A DNA stretch of 64,000 nt. Source: Ramlibacter sp. (lineage in GTDB: Bacteria; Pseudomonadota; Gammaproteobacteria; Burkholderiales; Burkholderiaceae_C). The position numbers and the translations under genes were made by a program. Where the stretch lies: the NCBI GenBank assembly GCA_030695945.1, contig JAUYOG010000024.1:1-64000 (forward strand), in the 5' to 3' direction. Below the pieces are notes generated by a model that was not told where the DNA came from, searched no databases, and was given only the letters and a program-made list of their open reading frames with translations. Of this stretch, positions 1 through 9,298 are shown piece after piece; the stretch's first letter is position 1; each line of letters starts with the position of its first letter.

Positions 1-305
1 GAGCCGTAGGTCAGTGAGCGCTGGCTCTTGTCGAGCTCGTCCAGAACAATCACCGGGTTCGCATGTTGTCCGAGCACCACCCTCTCGAACAGCATGCCCT
101 GCTGGCTGTTGCCCCATTTTCGGTCGGAGCCCATGAGAAAAGCAGAAGTGAGATCGGAGTCCATTTGCTGGATGTGAATCGTGGTGGCAAGGGCTTCGGC
201 CAGGGCCTGCGCAAAATGGGTTTTTCCCACGCCTGGCTCCCCCACCAGCAGCATGGGCTGCAAGCGCACAGGCTGACTGAAGACGCAAATTAGGTCAAGC
301 TGCAT
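1..305 (-). pseudogene. AAA-family ATPase (Lon-like), 5'-truncated fragment
   Basis: The minus strand is open from an ATG at 305 to the left edge. It carries a Walker A motif (GEPGVGKTHF), a segment of the form MGSDRKWGNSQQGMLFE, and a Walker B motif (VIVLDELDK), in the order found in AAA ATPases related to Lon-type proteases. Such proteins normally have about 100 or more residues before the P-loop. Here the homology starts only about 10 residues before it, and a TAA lies directly upstream of the ATG. The N-terminal part therefore looks lost by rearrangement next to the insertion-sequence debris. The rest of the gene lies outside the window, so how far it is intact on that side is unknown. 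Confidence 0.7.
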
Positions 306-670
306 TTACTCGTCTGCGGAATTTCGTCGTGAGAAGTTCGGTGCCATACCGTCAGAGGATCACATCCGCCGCCAATGGCAGAGATCACATAGAACCCTAC
401 ATTGATGGCTAACTGCGTCGCAACTTGAGCGGTCGTTGATATTGACGATGCGGACTACCGGATATGGCCACAGAAAAGGACACCTGCCTACTCGCAAGCG
501 GGTGAGCAACCATCGATCGATATCGAGTCCTCGAAACATGCTGAACAAATACGGGCGCTCAAATAGTAATGATCTCCGAACCTGTTCGGGAGACCAGCTT
601 GAGCAAATTCGATTCACGGCATGCGTGCCCGGGTTACCAGTTGAACAACGGCTTTTACACTGCGCACACC
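306..670. other. Stretch without a recognisable gene
   Basis: About 365 bases between the truncated AAA gene and the PIN fragment. Short open frames exist on both strands, but none resembles a known family, and base use looks less GC-rich and less codon-like than the main genes. It probably holds the former upstream region, and perhaps the lost antitoxin partner, of the PIN gene, degraded beyond recognition. Confidence 0.4.
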
Positions 671-775
671 ATGTTCAACGTCCTCATCGACACCTCCGTT
701 TGGCTTGACCTCGCGGAGAACATCAGGCAGACGCCGTTGCTCGATCCACTCATTGCGATGCTGTCCGGCGGATAG
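671..775 (+). pseudogene. PIN-domain (VapC-like) protein, truncated
   Basis: The frame begins MFNVLIDTSVWLDLAEN and continues to LLDPLIAML. The hydrophobic strand followed by IDTSVWLDL is the start of a PIN-domain ribonuclease, and the first Asp is one of the acidic metal-binding residues. Only about 30 residues remain of a fold that normally needs about 130-190. The frame then meets the 3' end of the IS4-type transposase at about 770-775 and stops. No antitoxin gene is visible upstream. The fragment cannot be a working toxin because the other catalytic acids are missing. Confidence 0.6.
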
Positions 776-2074
776 GGTTTGGGTCGTCGCTTTCGCATTC
801 GCGGCTCCATGCGTCCGGATCGGTTGCCCACCCTGCATTGGGCGATCAATGTAAACAGCCGCCCGCCATCCTTCGCGGCCGACAGACCGTGCGAGACCCA
901 CTCCGTCCACAGTTGTACGCTGTGCTTGAAGCTCAGCTCACGCGGGTCCATGCCAGCATTGCACGCGGCCTGCGCCATGAGCAGCCGGATCACGTTGTAG
1001 GCCAGTAGATGCCACAGTTGTTTCTCGTTCATCTGCGGCGTCTGGCAACTCAGCACGTCCATGCCCGTGGTGGTCTTGAGGTTGCGCAGGTCGAGCTCGA
1101 CGTTCCAATGACGCGCGTACAGCTCCGAGAGATCGTCCTTGCTGACCTTGCGATGATCAAGCAGCGTGGTGACCAGCACCTGGTGCGCGACTTTGACTTC
1201 GCGCACGATTAGTTCATCGGGAAAGCCCGCGTACTGCTCGAGCGTCATCCACTCTGGGGATGCAGCGGGTTTGGGCCAATGCACGATGTGATCGCGCGTG
1301 CCCAGCGACTGACCACGACGAAAGTCGGTGATGCGCGAGCCGTTTTGCTCGAACAACACACCCACGCCTGCGGCCATCAGGGTGGCGATCAGGAAATAGT
1401 TGCAGTACAGGGCATCGGCGATGCATCACATCACCTGGGCAGAAGCCTTCCAGCAGACGGCGCACAAGCCCGAGTTCGCCGCTGCCCTTGCCGCTGTACG
1501 GCCCTACCGCCATATCAAGCGCCGCGCCGGTGGCCAGGCAAATCACCATGACCAGTCGGGCCAGCGGAAAGCCTACTCCAGGCGCCTGGGTGCGGGGCTG
1601 GGGATAGCGCTCCTGGTTTTCTGGGGTATCGGGCATCGATATCCCGGTGCCATCCACCAGCTTGACCGAGCGCCCACGCCACAGCCATTGCGCCAGCGCC
1701 TTCTCGCTGAGCAAACGACCTGTTTCACGTGTCAGCGTACTGACCATCTCCAGCGGCAGGCGCTGGCGCGCTCGGCAGTACCCGCCGGTACGAACGCTGC
1801 ATGGCCTCAAACCATCGGCCGCGCGTTGCGCAGCCCAGCCGTTGACCGCCTTCTGACACGAGCCATCGGCCTCCAGCACCTGGCGCATGAACATCGACAG
1901 CGCAACCGTTGGCGGATACAGCCGCTCGCGGTGCTCGGGCAGCAACGCCTCGGTCGTCTCCAGCAACTCAGGACTCGTCAGCACGTTGAAGAACTCCACC
2001 GCCTGGGTCGCCCGCGACCGGCGTCCGATACGGGTTCGACGTTGATGCAAAACGATTCGGGCGTTACGATCCAT
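776..2074 (-). pseudogene. IS4-family (DDE) transposase, frameshifted and 3'-truncated
   Basis: Two minus-strand frames together give one transposase. The first, from ATG 2074, reads through LVDGTGISMPDTPENQ (first catalytic Asp region) to GDVM near 1425. The second continues with ADALYCNYFLIATLMAAGVG and ARHWNVELDLRNLKTTTGM (the E region) to KRRPKPYPP near 776. A shift of one base near 1415-1425 breaks the frame. IS4-type transposases usually run a further 15-20 residues after this RRPKPY motif; here the sequence changes directly into the PIN-gene fragment. The gene is thus doubly broken and should not give active enzyme. Confidence 0.8.
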
Positions 2075-2204
2075 GGTGGCTGGCCTTCGGAAAGATGGTT
2101 TGGGTGCGTAGTAACAACCATCCTATCAATCCATGGGTCAGCCACCTCCTTTTGCCTTCAAATTCAAGTGCTTACGCCCGTGACTTCAACGTCATGCGGC
2201 TTAT

Positions 2205-2224
2205 GTAAGTGCCATTCCACTTAC
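2205..2224. repeat. Inverted repeat GTAAGTG-N6-CACTTAC
   Basis: Seven-base arms GTAAGTG (2205-2211) and CACTTAC (2218-2224) flank CCATTC. It lies upstream of the IS4 transposase at the border with IS3-type sequence, so it may be an insertion-sequence end or a fused pair of ends. Its role is not established. Confidence 0.45.
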
Positions 2225-2269
2225 TAGAGTTCACAACTGACCTTGCCTCTGAATTGAGCAGTTCTTAGC

Positions 2270-2291
2270 CCACGGTTTATCCACGGTTTAT
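2270..2291. repeat. Tandem 11-bp duplication
   Basis: CCACGGTTTAT occurs twice head to tail (2270-2280 and 2281-2291) at the 3' end of the IS3-type fragment. It may be a slippage product; no function is evident. Confidence 0.6.
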
Positions 2292-2489
2292 GCAGCCCTT
2301 TTTTTGCTGTGCCGCATACCAGCGTTGTTCGTATTGCATCGGACTGAGGTAACCCAGAGTCGAATGCAGGCGCCTGTGATTGTAGAAGGCCATCCAATCC
2401 AGCACGGCATCCATGGCCTCCCGTCGGATGGCGAATTTCTTGCCGTACAAGCGAGATCTCTCGACAGTTAAACAAAGTGCCTCGAGCAC
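2277..2489 (-). pseudogene. IS3-family transposase (OrfB), C-terminal fragment
   Basis: The frame contains GKKFAIRREAMDAVLDW and then FYNHRRLHSTLGYLSP, the conserved C-terminal end of the rve integrase core in IS3-type OrfB proteins, followed by QYEQRW. Only about 60 residues of a protein of about 280 remain, and the first two catalytic Asp regions are absent. The 5' side runs into unrelated sequence near 2470. It is a decayed remnant. Confidence 0.75.
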
Positions 2490-2540
2490 ACCATATGGAC
2501 GTGTCTTGCGTCGGCTGGTAACTGCTGGATTTTGGGGTGC

Positions 2541-2830
2541 TTATTCGAACCGCGCCGCGGCCTCCAGCGCCTCAACGATGACTTGCTTGAGCGCCAGCAA
2601 TGCCGGAGCCAGCTCCCGACCAGGGTCTCGAAAAGCTCGGCGCAAGACTGGCTCACATTGAGGGCGTAGTGCGCCCCCTCAAACACCAGTGGCATTGCCA
2701 CAGCCACGACCTCGGCTTGTCAAGATGCGGCGCAATAGCCATTTCCCGCAACGTCCTTCATGGCGATCTCAATTTCTGCCAGGAGAGCTTTCGCCGGCCG
2801 CGCGGTTTCGGCAAGCCGCACGAAGCGGCG
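2541..2830 (-). pseudogene. IclR-family regulator, C-terminal remnant with stop and frameshift
   Basis: Conceptual reading on the minus strand gives ALLAEIEIAMKDVAG, NGYCAAS, a TGA at 2720-2722 where Trp is expected, then VVAVAMPLVFEGAHYALNVS, a one-base shift near 2621-2628, and RELAPALLALKQVIVEAL before a TAA at 2541-2543. The segments align in order with the C-terminus of the intact IclR protein encoded at 34078-34914 (ISMAMTSVADRGFCAASWQPEVVAVATPLVFQGS and onward). Only the effector-domain tail survives, without a helix-turn-helix. It lies just downstream of dadA and may be the trace of a lost local regulator. Confidence 0.7.
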
Positions 2831-2847
2831 GTGTTGCGGCGCCGGCT

Positions 2848-4146
2848 TCAGGTACTCAATCCGGGTTCGGTCCATGGGTTCGTCCAGAAGTTGGGTTTAG
2901 GCTGCGGGTAGCGCTGCACGGAAAGGTCGTCGGCGCGAATCTCGGGCGCGCGGCCGCTCATCAGGTCGGCCAGCACGCGCGCGGACCCGCAGGCCATGGT
3001 CCAGCCCAGTGTGCCGTGGCCGGTGTTCAGGTACAGGTTGGGTACCGGCGTGCGGCCGACCAGCGGCGTGCCGTCGGGCGTCATGGGGCGCAAGCCGGTC
3101 CAGAAAGTGCCCTTGCCGGGATAGCCGGCGCCGGCGAACAGATCGTTCAGGCACAGCTCCAGCGTTTGGCGCCGGCGCGGGTTGAGCCGCACATCGAAGC
3201 CGCGCAGTTCCGCCATGCCGCCCACCCGGACGCGGCGATCGAACCGGGTGATGGCGATCTTGTAGGTTTCGTCCAGCACGGTCGAGACCGGTGCGCGCGC
3301 GGCATCGGCGATAGGCACGGTGATGGAATAGCCCTTGACGGGGTACACCGGGATGTCGAGCATGCCCGAGAGCATGGGCGTGGAATACGCGCCGAGCGCC
3401 ATCACGTAGGCGTCGGCCTTGAGCAGGCGGCGGCCCTGCAGCACGCCGGCCACGCGGCCGCCGCAGACCTGCACACCCTCGATCGCCTCGCCGAACGCGA
3501 AGCGCACGCCCATGGACTGGGCCATGTGGCCCAGCCGCGTTGTGAACAGGTGGCAGTCGCCCGTTTCGTCGCCAGGCAGGCGTAGCCCTCCCACCAGCGG
3601 GCTGGTCGCGATGGCCGGCTCTGCGCGTGCCAGCTCCTCGGGCCGCAGCAGCTCGTAGGGCACGCCTGCCGCGCGCAGCACGGCCACGTCCTTGCCTACG
3701 GCGTCAAGCTGCGCCAGGGTGCGGAACACCTGCAGCGTGCCGCCCTCGCGACCCTCGTAGCGCAGCCCGGTGTCGGCGCGCAGCTGCGCCAGGCAGTCTC
3801 GGCTGTACTCGGCCAGGCGCACCATGCGCTCCTTGTTCACCGCGTAACGCTGCGGACTGCAGTTGCGCAGCATATTCCACATCCAACGCAGCTGGTCCAT
3901 CGAGCCATCCAGGCCAATCGCCAGCGGCGCGTGCTTCTGGAACATCCAGCGCAGCGCCTTCAGCGGCACGCCGGGCGCGGCCCAAGGGGACGCGTAGCCG
4001 GGCGACACCTGGCCGGCGTTGGCGAAGCTGGTCTCCTGCGCCGGGCCGGCCTGGCGGTCGACCACGGTCACCTCGTGGCCCGCGCGCGCCAGCTCGTAAG
4101 CGGTGGTGATGCCGATCACGCCGGCGCCGAGGACCAGCACCTTCAC
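2848..4146 (-). CDS. dadA: D-amino acid dehydrogenase, small subunit
   Basis: This 432-residue flavoprotein oxidises D-amino acids to 2-oxo acids and ammonia, passing electrons to the membrane quinone pool. It starts with the FAD-binding motif [19 protein letters not shown], has the family stretch [22 protein letters not shown], and ends with [24 protein letters not shown]. The length fits the DadA family. Its ATG overlaps the stop of the upstream dehydrogenase by four bases, so the two are translationally coupled. It is the last gene of the transporter operon running from 12852. The usual dadX racemase is absent nearby, so the substrate may be a D-amino acid released from an imported compound. 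Related flavoproteins of other specificity cannot be fully excluded. Confidence 0.85.
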   Translation of the reverse strand: MKVLVLGAGVIGITTAYELARAGHEVTVVDRQAGPAQETSFANAGQVSPGYASPWAAPGVPLKALRWMFQKHAPLAIGLDGSMDQLRWMWNMLRNCSPQRYAVNKERMVRLAEYSRDCLAQLRADTGLRYEGREGGTLQVFRTLAQLDAVGKDVAVLRAAGVPYELLRPEELARAEPAIATSPLVGGLRLPGDETGDCHLFTTRLGHMAQSMGVRFAFGEAIEGVQVCGGRVAGVLQGRRLLKADAYVMALGAYSTPMLSGMLDIPVYPVKGYSITVPIADAARAPVSTVLDETYKIAITRFDRRVRVGGMAELRGFDVRLNPRRRQTLELCLNDLFAGAGYPGKGTFWTGLRPMTPDGTPLVGRTPVPNLYLNTGHGTLGWTMACGSARVLADLMSGRAPEIRADDLSVQRYPQPKPNFWTNPWTEPGLST

Positions 4147-5594
4147 GACAGGTTCCCTTGGCAGAGGTACTTGGTGTGCAGGTATTCGTCCAGGCCCCAG
4201 TGCGAGCCTTCGCGGCCGTAACCCGACTCCTTGACGCCGCCGAAGGGCGCGGCCTGCGCGGCGATCGCGCCTTCGTTGATCCCGACCATGCCGGTCTCCA
4301 GCGCGCTGGCTACGCGCCAGATGCGCTTGACGTCGTTCGAAAAGAAGTAGCCCGCCAGACCGTACGGCGTGTCGTTGGACTCACGGATGACTTCTTCTTC
4401 GCTGGCGAAGCGGAAGACCGGCACCACGGGGCCGAAAGTCTCCTCGCAAGACAAGGCCATCTCCTTCGTCGCACCGGTCAGCACCGTAGGGGCGTAATAG
4501 TTGGGTCCGCTGGCGATCTCGCTGCGCACGCGGTACCCACCGACGACCGCCTTGGCGCCCTTGGCCACCGCGTCGTTGACATGGCGCTCGATCTTGTCCA
4601 CCGCGCGGGCATTGATCATGGGGCCTATCTCGGCCTGCGGCCACGTCGCGGGGCCGACGCGCAGCGCGCCCACGCGGGCCGCCAACTTGTCGACGAAGCG
4701 CTCGTGCACCGCCTGGTGCACGAAGACGCGGTTGGGGCTGACGCAGGTCTGCCCGCCATTACGGAACTTGGCCACCATCAGGCCCTCGACCGCTGCATCC
4801 AGGTCTGCGTCCTCGAACACGATGAAGGGCGCGTTGCCACCCAGCTCCAAAGAGAGTTTCTTCAGCGTGGCGGCTGACTCGCGCGCCAGCAGCTTGCCCA
4901 CCGGCGTGCTGCCTGTGAAGCTGATCTTGCGCACGCGCCCATCGGCCAGCCACTCGCCGACGACTTCCGGCGTGCGCTCGCGCGAGGCGGCGACGATGTT
5001 GAGCACCCCGGGCGGCACACCCGCTTCCTCGGCCAGTTTCACCAAGGCCAGCGAGGTGAGCGGTGTGTCCTCGGCGGGCTTGGCCACCACGGTGCAGCCG
5101 GCGGCCAGGGCGGGCGCGATCTTGCGCGCGATCATCGCGGCCGGGAAGTTCCAGGGCGTGACGACGGCCACGACGCCGACCGCCTCCCTGACCACGATGT
5201 ACCGCTTGGATGAGACCGGCGCGGCAATCACCTCGCCGTGGGCGCGCACGCCTTCCTCAGAAAACCATTCCACATAGCCCGCGCTGTAGGCGATCTCGCC
5301 GCGCGCCTCGGCCAGCGGCTTGCCTTGCTCGCGCGAGATCAGCTGCGCCAACGGCTCCACATCGCGTTCGATCAGCGCCTGCCATTTCTTGAGAATGAGG
5401 CAGCGCTCGCGTGGCGGGCGCGCCTTCCATGCGGCGAGCGCCTGCGCCGCCGCATCGGCGGCCAGGCGCGCGTCGGCGGCACCGCCGTCCGGCACCTTCG
5501 CGATCAGGCTGTCGTCGGCCGGGTTGCGCACCTCGAATTCGCGGCCGTCCTGGGCTTGTTGCCAGCGGCCCGCAATGCAGTTCAGTGTTTCCAT
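4143..5594 (-). CDS. gabD: NAD(P)-dependent succinate-semialdehyde-type dehydrogenase
   Basis: This 483-residue aldehyde dehydrogenase shows the cofactor region [19 protein letters not shown] and [13 protein letters not shown], the catalytic glutamate in LELGGNAPF and the catalytic cysteine in [10 protein letters not shown]. The ending [22 protein letters not shown] is typical of GabD. It would oxidise succinate semialdehyde or a similar omega-semialdehyde to the acid. It lies 21 bases after the amidohydrolase gene and overlaps dadA by four bases. The context suggests that the carbon skeleton of an imported amino compound ends as a dicarboxylate. GabD and glutarate-semialdehyde dehydrogenases cannot be told apart by eye. 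Confidence 0.8.
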   Translation of the reverse strand: METLNCIAGRWQQAQDGREFEVRNPADDSLIAKVPDGGAADARLAADAAAQALAAWKARPPRERCLILKKWQALIERDVEPLAQLISREQGKPLAEARGEIAYSAGYVEWFSEEGVRAHGEVIAAPVSSKRYIVVREAVGVVAVVTPWNFPAAMIARKIAPALAAGCTVVAKPAEDTPLTSLALVKLAEEAGVPPGVLNIVAASRERTPEVVGEWLADGRVRKISFTGSTPVGKLLARESAATLKKLSLELGGNAPFIVFEDADLDAAVEGLMVAKFRNGGQTCVSPNRVFVHQAVHERFVDKLAARVGALRVGPATWPQAEIGPMINARAVDKIERHVNDAVAKGAKAVVGGYRVRSEIASGPNYYAPTVLTGATKEMALSCEETFGPVVPVFRFASEEEVIRESNDTPYGLAGYFFSNDVKRIWRVASALETGMVGINEGAIAAQAAPFGGVKESGYGREGSHWGLDEYLHTKYLCQGNLS

Positions 5595-5615
5595 GTCAGT
5601 TCAATTTAGTTCAGT

Positions 5616-6512
5616 TCAGATAAAACGGTTCTCGATTGCGCCTGTGGCCGTCGATCTCGATGCGCACGCGGCGCGCTCGCGCGCCCTCTGCGTCACCGCC
5701 TGCAGCACGGCACGCGCCACGCCCCGGATCGCCTCGAAGCCCTCGTTCTTCTTGAACGAGGCCACGTCCATGAAGCGCTTCTTGTTGATCTCGATCATGA
5801 TGCTCTCGCGCGTGCCGTCCGGCTTGCCGTAGCGGCGGTTCAGTTCACCCCCGGTGTAGGGCGTGTTGACCGAGCAGGTGTAGCCCTGCGCCCGGATGAC
5901 CTCGGCGACGAATTCGATGAACTCCGGCGTGCTCGAGGCGCCGCGCAGGTTGCCGAGGCAGAAGTCCATGCGCTCCTGGCCGGCGTCCGCGTGGGTCGGC
6001 GCACCGACGGCGGACATGCAGTGACAGCTCAGGTTGTAGTAAAAGCCGTGCGCACTGAGCATGCGGTCCATCGCCGACGCCAGCTCGCGGTGGTAAGGAC
6101 GGTAGTACTGGTCCAGCCGGTGTTCCACCTCGGCCACCGTCAGCTTGCGTTCCTGCAAGGGCTCGCCGTAGCGCGACACTGTCTTCAGCAGCCCCAGCCC
6201 GCTCTTGGAGACGAACTGCAACGGCACCGGCCATTCGCCGTCGATCAGGTCGGGGTCGATGTCCAGCTCGTGCCGGTTGGCGTCGATGTAGGTGTTCGGG
6301 AACAGCGCCTGGACCAGCGTCGCGCCGTGGTTGGGGGCGTCCTTCCAGATCTCCTCCACGTACATCGACACGTTGTCGTGCAGCGCGGAGAACGGGACGG
6401 GCGAGCGGAAGTCCATGGGATAGAGTCGCCCGCTGCGCGAGACGTCCACGATCACCGGGACTGGAGGTGCCGTGGGATCGAAACGGTAGAAGACGTCGGG
6501 TTCGAGGTACAT
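5616..6512 (-). CDS. N-formylglutamate amidohydrolase family protein
   Basis: The 298-residue product fits the FGase family (HutG-like hydrolases that split N-formyl or N-acyl amino acids). Visible features include VPVIVDVSRSGRLYP, FPNTYIDANRHELDID, a conserved HCMSAVGAPTHADAG, and IMIEINKKRFMD near the C-terminus. The start chosen is ATG 6512, which has GGAAG about nine bases upstream and begins at the conserved MYLEPDVFYR. An ATG at 6542 in the same frame would overlap the ATPase gene by 13 bases. In histidine degradation HutG acts on formylglutamate, but no other hut gene is present. A deacylase acting on a compound imported by the adjacent ABC transporter is more likely. Confidence 0.75.
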   Translation of the reverse strand: MYLEPDVFYRFDPTAPPVPVIVDVSRSGRLYPMDFRSPVPFSALHDNVSMYVEEIWKDAPNHGATLVQALFPNTYIDANRHELDIDPDLIDGEWPVPLQFVSKSGLGLLKTVSRYGEPLQERKLTVAEVEHRLDQYYRPYHRELASAMDRMLSAHGFYYNLSCHCMSAVGAPTHADAGQERMDFCLGNLRGASSTPEFIEFVAEVIRAQGYTCSVNTPYTGGELNRRYGKPDGTRESIMIEINKKRFMDVASFKKNEGFEAIRGVARAVLQAVTQRARERAACASRSTATGAIENRFI

Positions 6513-6529
6513 GGATGAGGTCTTCCGGA

Positions 6530-8371
6530 TCAGGCCGTGCATTCCCGCGGCTGCGCCTTGGCCTTCTGCAGCTGCAGAAGTTCGTCGGCGCTGCGGTGGC
6601 AGAAGACCTCCACGCCGCCTTCGAGTTCATGCCGCGGCGGTGTCTTGCTGTCGCACACGCCGGCCACACGCAAGGGGCAACGGTCCAGGAAGCTGCAAAT
6701 GCCCGCGCGGTCGGTGGGAGTCTGCACCAGCGGCAGGGCCGCGCGCTGAGCCGCCCCGACCTCGTCCAGCCAGCCCGGGCGCAACTCCGGAACGGAACTG
6801 GCCAGCAGGTGGAAATACGGATGGCGCGGCGCATGCGCGAAAGCCGACCGCGTGAGCGACTCCACCTTCTGGCCGGCGTACAGCACCACGATCTCGTCGC
6901 ACACGGCGCGCACGGTGTTCATGTCGTGGCTGATGAACATGTACGACACCCCGAGCTCCTTGCGCAGCTGCGCCAGCAGGTCCAGGATCGCGGCGGCCAC
7001 CACCGTGTCCAGCGCGGAGGTGACTTCGTCGCACAGGATCAGGTCGGGGTCGGCGGCCAGCGCGCGCGCCAGGTTGACGCGCTGCTTCTGCCCGCCGGAC
7101 AGCCCGGCCGGCACCCGCCGCGCGCAGGATTGGGGCAGCTGCACGAGGTCCAGCAGCTGCGCGATGCGCTTGTCCAGAGCGTCGCCCTTCAGCCCGCGGT
7201 ACAGCTGCAGCGGCCGCGCGAGGATCTCGGCGATGGTGTGCGAAGGATTGAGCGCCGTGTCCGCCATCTGGAACACGATCTGGATGCGGCGCAGTTCCTC
7301 ACGCGAACGCTGCGATACCAGGCGTGGCAGCGGTTTTCCGTCGAACATGATCTGCCCGCCGGCGGGCCCGATCAGCCCGGCGACGACACGGGCCAACGTG
7401 GTCTTGCCGGAGCCGGACTCGCCGATGACGCCGATCGCCTGGCCGCGGTAGATACGCAGGCTCACGTCGTCCAGCACCGGCGCGGCGGGCCGGCCATGCT
7501 TGTCCAGAGGCCCATAGCCGGCGACCAGGTTTCGCAATTGAAGCAGCGGCGTGGCGCCCTCGGCCACCGTCTCGCCGCTGCGCGCCTTGGGGTTCGCGGC
7601 GGCGATCAGGCTGCGCGTGTAGTCGTCTTTCGGCGTGTTGATGATCTGCGGCGTGGTGCCGATCTCGCGCTCGGCGCCGTCGCGCAGCACCAGGATGCGG
7701 CCGGCCATCTGGGCGACCACCGCCAGGTCGTGCGTGACGTAGACCGCCGTGGTCTGGCGCTCGCGCACCACGCGCCGGAAGGCGTGCAGCACCTCGATCT
7801 GGGTGGTGACGTCCAGCGCCGTGGTGGGTTCGTCGAAGATCACCAGGTCCGGGTCGCTCATCAGCGCCATCGCCGCCATCAGCCGCTGCAGCTGCCCGCC
7901 CGAAACCTGGTGCGGGTAGCGCTGGCCGATGGTTTCCGGATGCGGCAGCGCCAGCTCGCGGAACAGCACCACGGCTTTTTTCTCGGCCTCCGCGCGCGAC
8001 ATCAGCGAGTGGATGTGCGCGGTCTCGACCACCTGGTCCATGATGGTGCGCGACGGGTTGAACGAGGCGGCGGCACTCTGCGCGATGTAGGAGATGCGGC
8101 GGCCGCGCAGTCGGCGCCGTTCGGATTCGGACAGGCCCAGCACGTCGGTGTCGCCGATGCGCACGCTGCCGCCGGCTATGCGGCAGCCGCGCCGCGCGTA
8201 GCCCATGAGCGCCAGGCCTATGGTGGTCTTGCCGGAGCCGGACTCACCGATCAGCGCCAGCACCTCGCCGGGCTCGATGCGGAAAGAAACGCCTTTGACG
8301 ATCTCTGTTTCGCCGCCGCCGGCGGCCTGCGCCACGATGCGCAGTTCGTTCACGAGGACAGTGGCACCCAT
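6530..8371 (-). CDS. Dipeptide/oligopeptide-type ABC transporter, fused double ATP-binding protein
   Basis: This 613-residue protein joins the two ATPases that are separate DppD and DppF in many bacteria. Each half has a Walker A motif GESGSGKTT, a signature ([24 protein letters not shown]) and a Walker B ([24 protein letters not shown]). The end carries the oligopeptide-type C-terminal domain with spaced cysteines ([17 protein letters not shown], then FCHRS), which binds an iron-sulfur cluster in some relatives. It energises import through the two permeases encoded directly upstream. Its ATG shares a base with their stop (TGATG). It is the only complete ATPase in the window that lies beside binding-protein genes of this family. 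Confidence 0.9.
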   Translation of the reverse strand: MGATVLVNELRIVAQAAGGGETEIVKGVSFRIEPGEVLALIGESGSGKTTIGLALMGYARRGCRIAGGSVRIGDTDVLGLSESERRRLRGRRISYIAQSAAASFNPSRTIMDQVVETAHIHSLMSRAEAEKKAVVLFRELALPHPETIGQRYPHQVSGGQLQRLMAAMALMSDPDLVIFDEPTTALDVTTQIEVLHAFRRVVRERQTTAVYVTHDLAVVAQMAGRILVLRDGAEREIGTTPQIINTPKDDYTRSLIAAANPKARSGETVAEGATPLLQLRNLVAGYGPLDKHGRPAAPVLDDVSLRIYRGQAIGVIGESGSGKTTLARVVAGLIGPAGGQIMFDGKPLPRLVSQRSREELRRIQIVFQMADTALNPSHTIAEILARPLQLYRGLKGDALDKRIAQLLDLVQLPQSCARRVPAGLSGGQKQRVNLARALAADPDLILCDEVTSALDTVVAAAILDLLAQLRKELGVSYMFISHDMNTVRAVCDEIVVLYAGQKVESLTRSAFAHAPRHPYFHLLASSVPELRPGWLDEVGAAQRAALPLVQTPTDRAGICSFLDRCPLRVAGVCDSKTPPRHELEGGVEVFCHRSADELLQLQKAKAQPRECTA

Positions 8372-9240
8372 CAGTGTGTCTCCCGGTCTGCGTCGGTGTG
8401 GCCCGGCAGGTTGTCGATAACGAGGTTGACCGCGATAGTCAGCGCGGCGATCGCCAGCGCCGGGGCGAGCACCGAGACGCCGCCTACCGGCAATGCGCCG
8501 AGGTTCTCGCGCACCAGGGAGCCCCAGTCGGCCATCGGCGGCTGCACGCCCAGGCCCAGGAAGCTCAGGCTCGCCAGGAGGCGCAGGGCGTAGACGAAGC
8601 GCAGGCCCATGTCGGCCAGCAGCGGGCCGGTGATGTTGGGCAGGATCTCGCGGCGCATGATGTAGCCCCGGCGTTCGCCGCGGGCGCGCGCCACGAGCAC
8701 GTAGTCCATGGCGTTGATGTTCACCGCCAGCGAACGGATGATGCGGTAGCAGCCCGGCGTGTAGACGATGGCTGCGACGGCGATCAGCAGCGGCACCGAG
8801 GAGCCGAAGCCGGCGATCACCACCAGCGCGAACATCTTGCTCGGGATGGATATCAGGGTGTCCAGAAACCGACTCAAGGCTGAATCCACCCAGCCGCCCG
8901 TGACCGCGGCCAGCAGGCCCAGCAACGCGCCCAGGCCACAGGCAAGCAGCGTGGCCACCAACGCGACGCCTATGGTGTAGGGCGTGCCCGCGACGATTCG
9001 CGTCAGCATGTCCCGGCCCAGGTAGTCGGTGCCCAGCCAGTGCTGCGCGCTCATGGCCTGGAACACGCCCGCGTCGGACATCTCGCCCAGGGCGTGTTCC
9101 GACAGGAAAGGCGCGAACAGGGCGACGGCAATCCAGAAGGCCAGCACGGCCAGGCCCAGCTTGCCGGCGCGCGACCAGCCGGCCAGCAGGCCGCGCTTGC
9201 GCGTGGCGGCGGCGGGAGGAAGGAGTGTAGCGGTAGTCAT
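8371..9240 (-). CDS. ABC transporter permease (DppC/OppC type)
   Basis: A 289-residue inner-membrane protein with about six hydrophobic segments. The N-terminal part has AQHWLGTDYLGRDMLTRIVAG, typical of DppC-type permeases. The cytoplasmic coupling loop that contacts the ATPase appears as ARGERRGYIMRREILPNITG. It forms a heterodimer with the DppB-like permease encoded 58 bases upstream. The substrate class cannot be read from the permease itself; peptides, opines, nickel chelates and sugars are all carried by this family. Confidence 0.88.
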   Translation of the reverse strand: MTTATLLPPAAATRKRGLLAGWSRAGKLGLAVLAFWIAVALFAPFLSEHALGEMSDAGVFQAMSAQHWLGTDYLGRDMLTRIVAGTPYTIGVALVATLLACGLGALLGLLAAVTGGWVDSALSRFLDTLISIPSKMFALVVIAGFGSSVPLLIAVAAIVYTPGCYRIIRSLAVNINAMDYVLVARARGERRGYIMRREILPNITGPLLADMGLRFVYALRLLASLSFLGLGVQPPMADWGSLVRENLGALPVGGVSVLAPALAIAALTIAVNLVIDNLPGHTDADRETH

Positions 9241-9298
9241 TTGGAAACCTCCGTGCTGCGCACTGCGGTGCGAGCGCTTTCGGATGGACGGGCGGCGC

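Larger units (their letters stand above)
776..2224 (-). mobile_element. Remnant of an IS4-family insertion sequence
   Basis: The element covers the broken transposase and its upstream region. The right boundary is set provisionally at the inverted repeat ending at 2224, just before IS3-type sequence starts. The left end is cut at the PIN junction. No matching terminal inverted repeat was found near 770, so this is a decayed, one-sided remnant rather than a clean insertion. Confidence 0.55.

Noticed and set aside
2815-2829. Terminator hairpin after dadA
   Set aside because: The arms GCCGC/GCGGC are short, no T-run follows, and they lie in the coding remnant of an IclR gene. Too weak to call.
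6467-8593. 708-codon plus-strand open frame
   Set aside because: It lies antisense to the double ATPase gene, which has perfect Walker and signature motifs. No family resemblance was seen in the plus frame.
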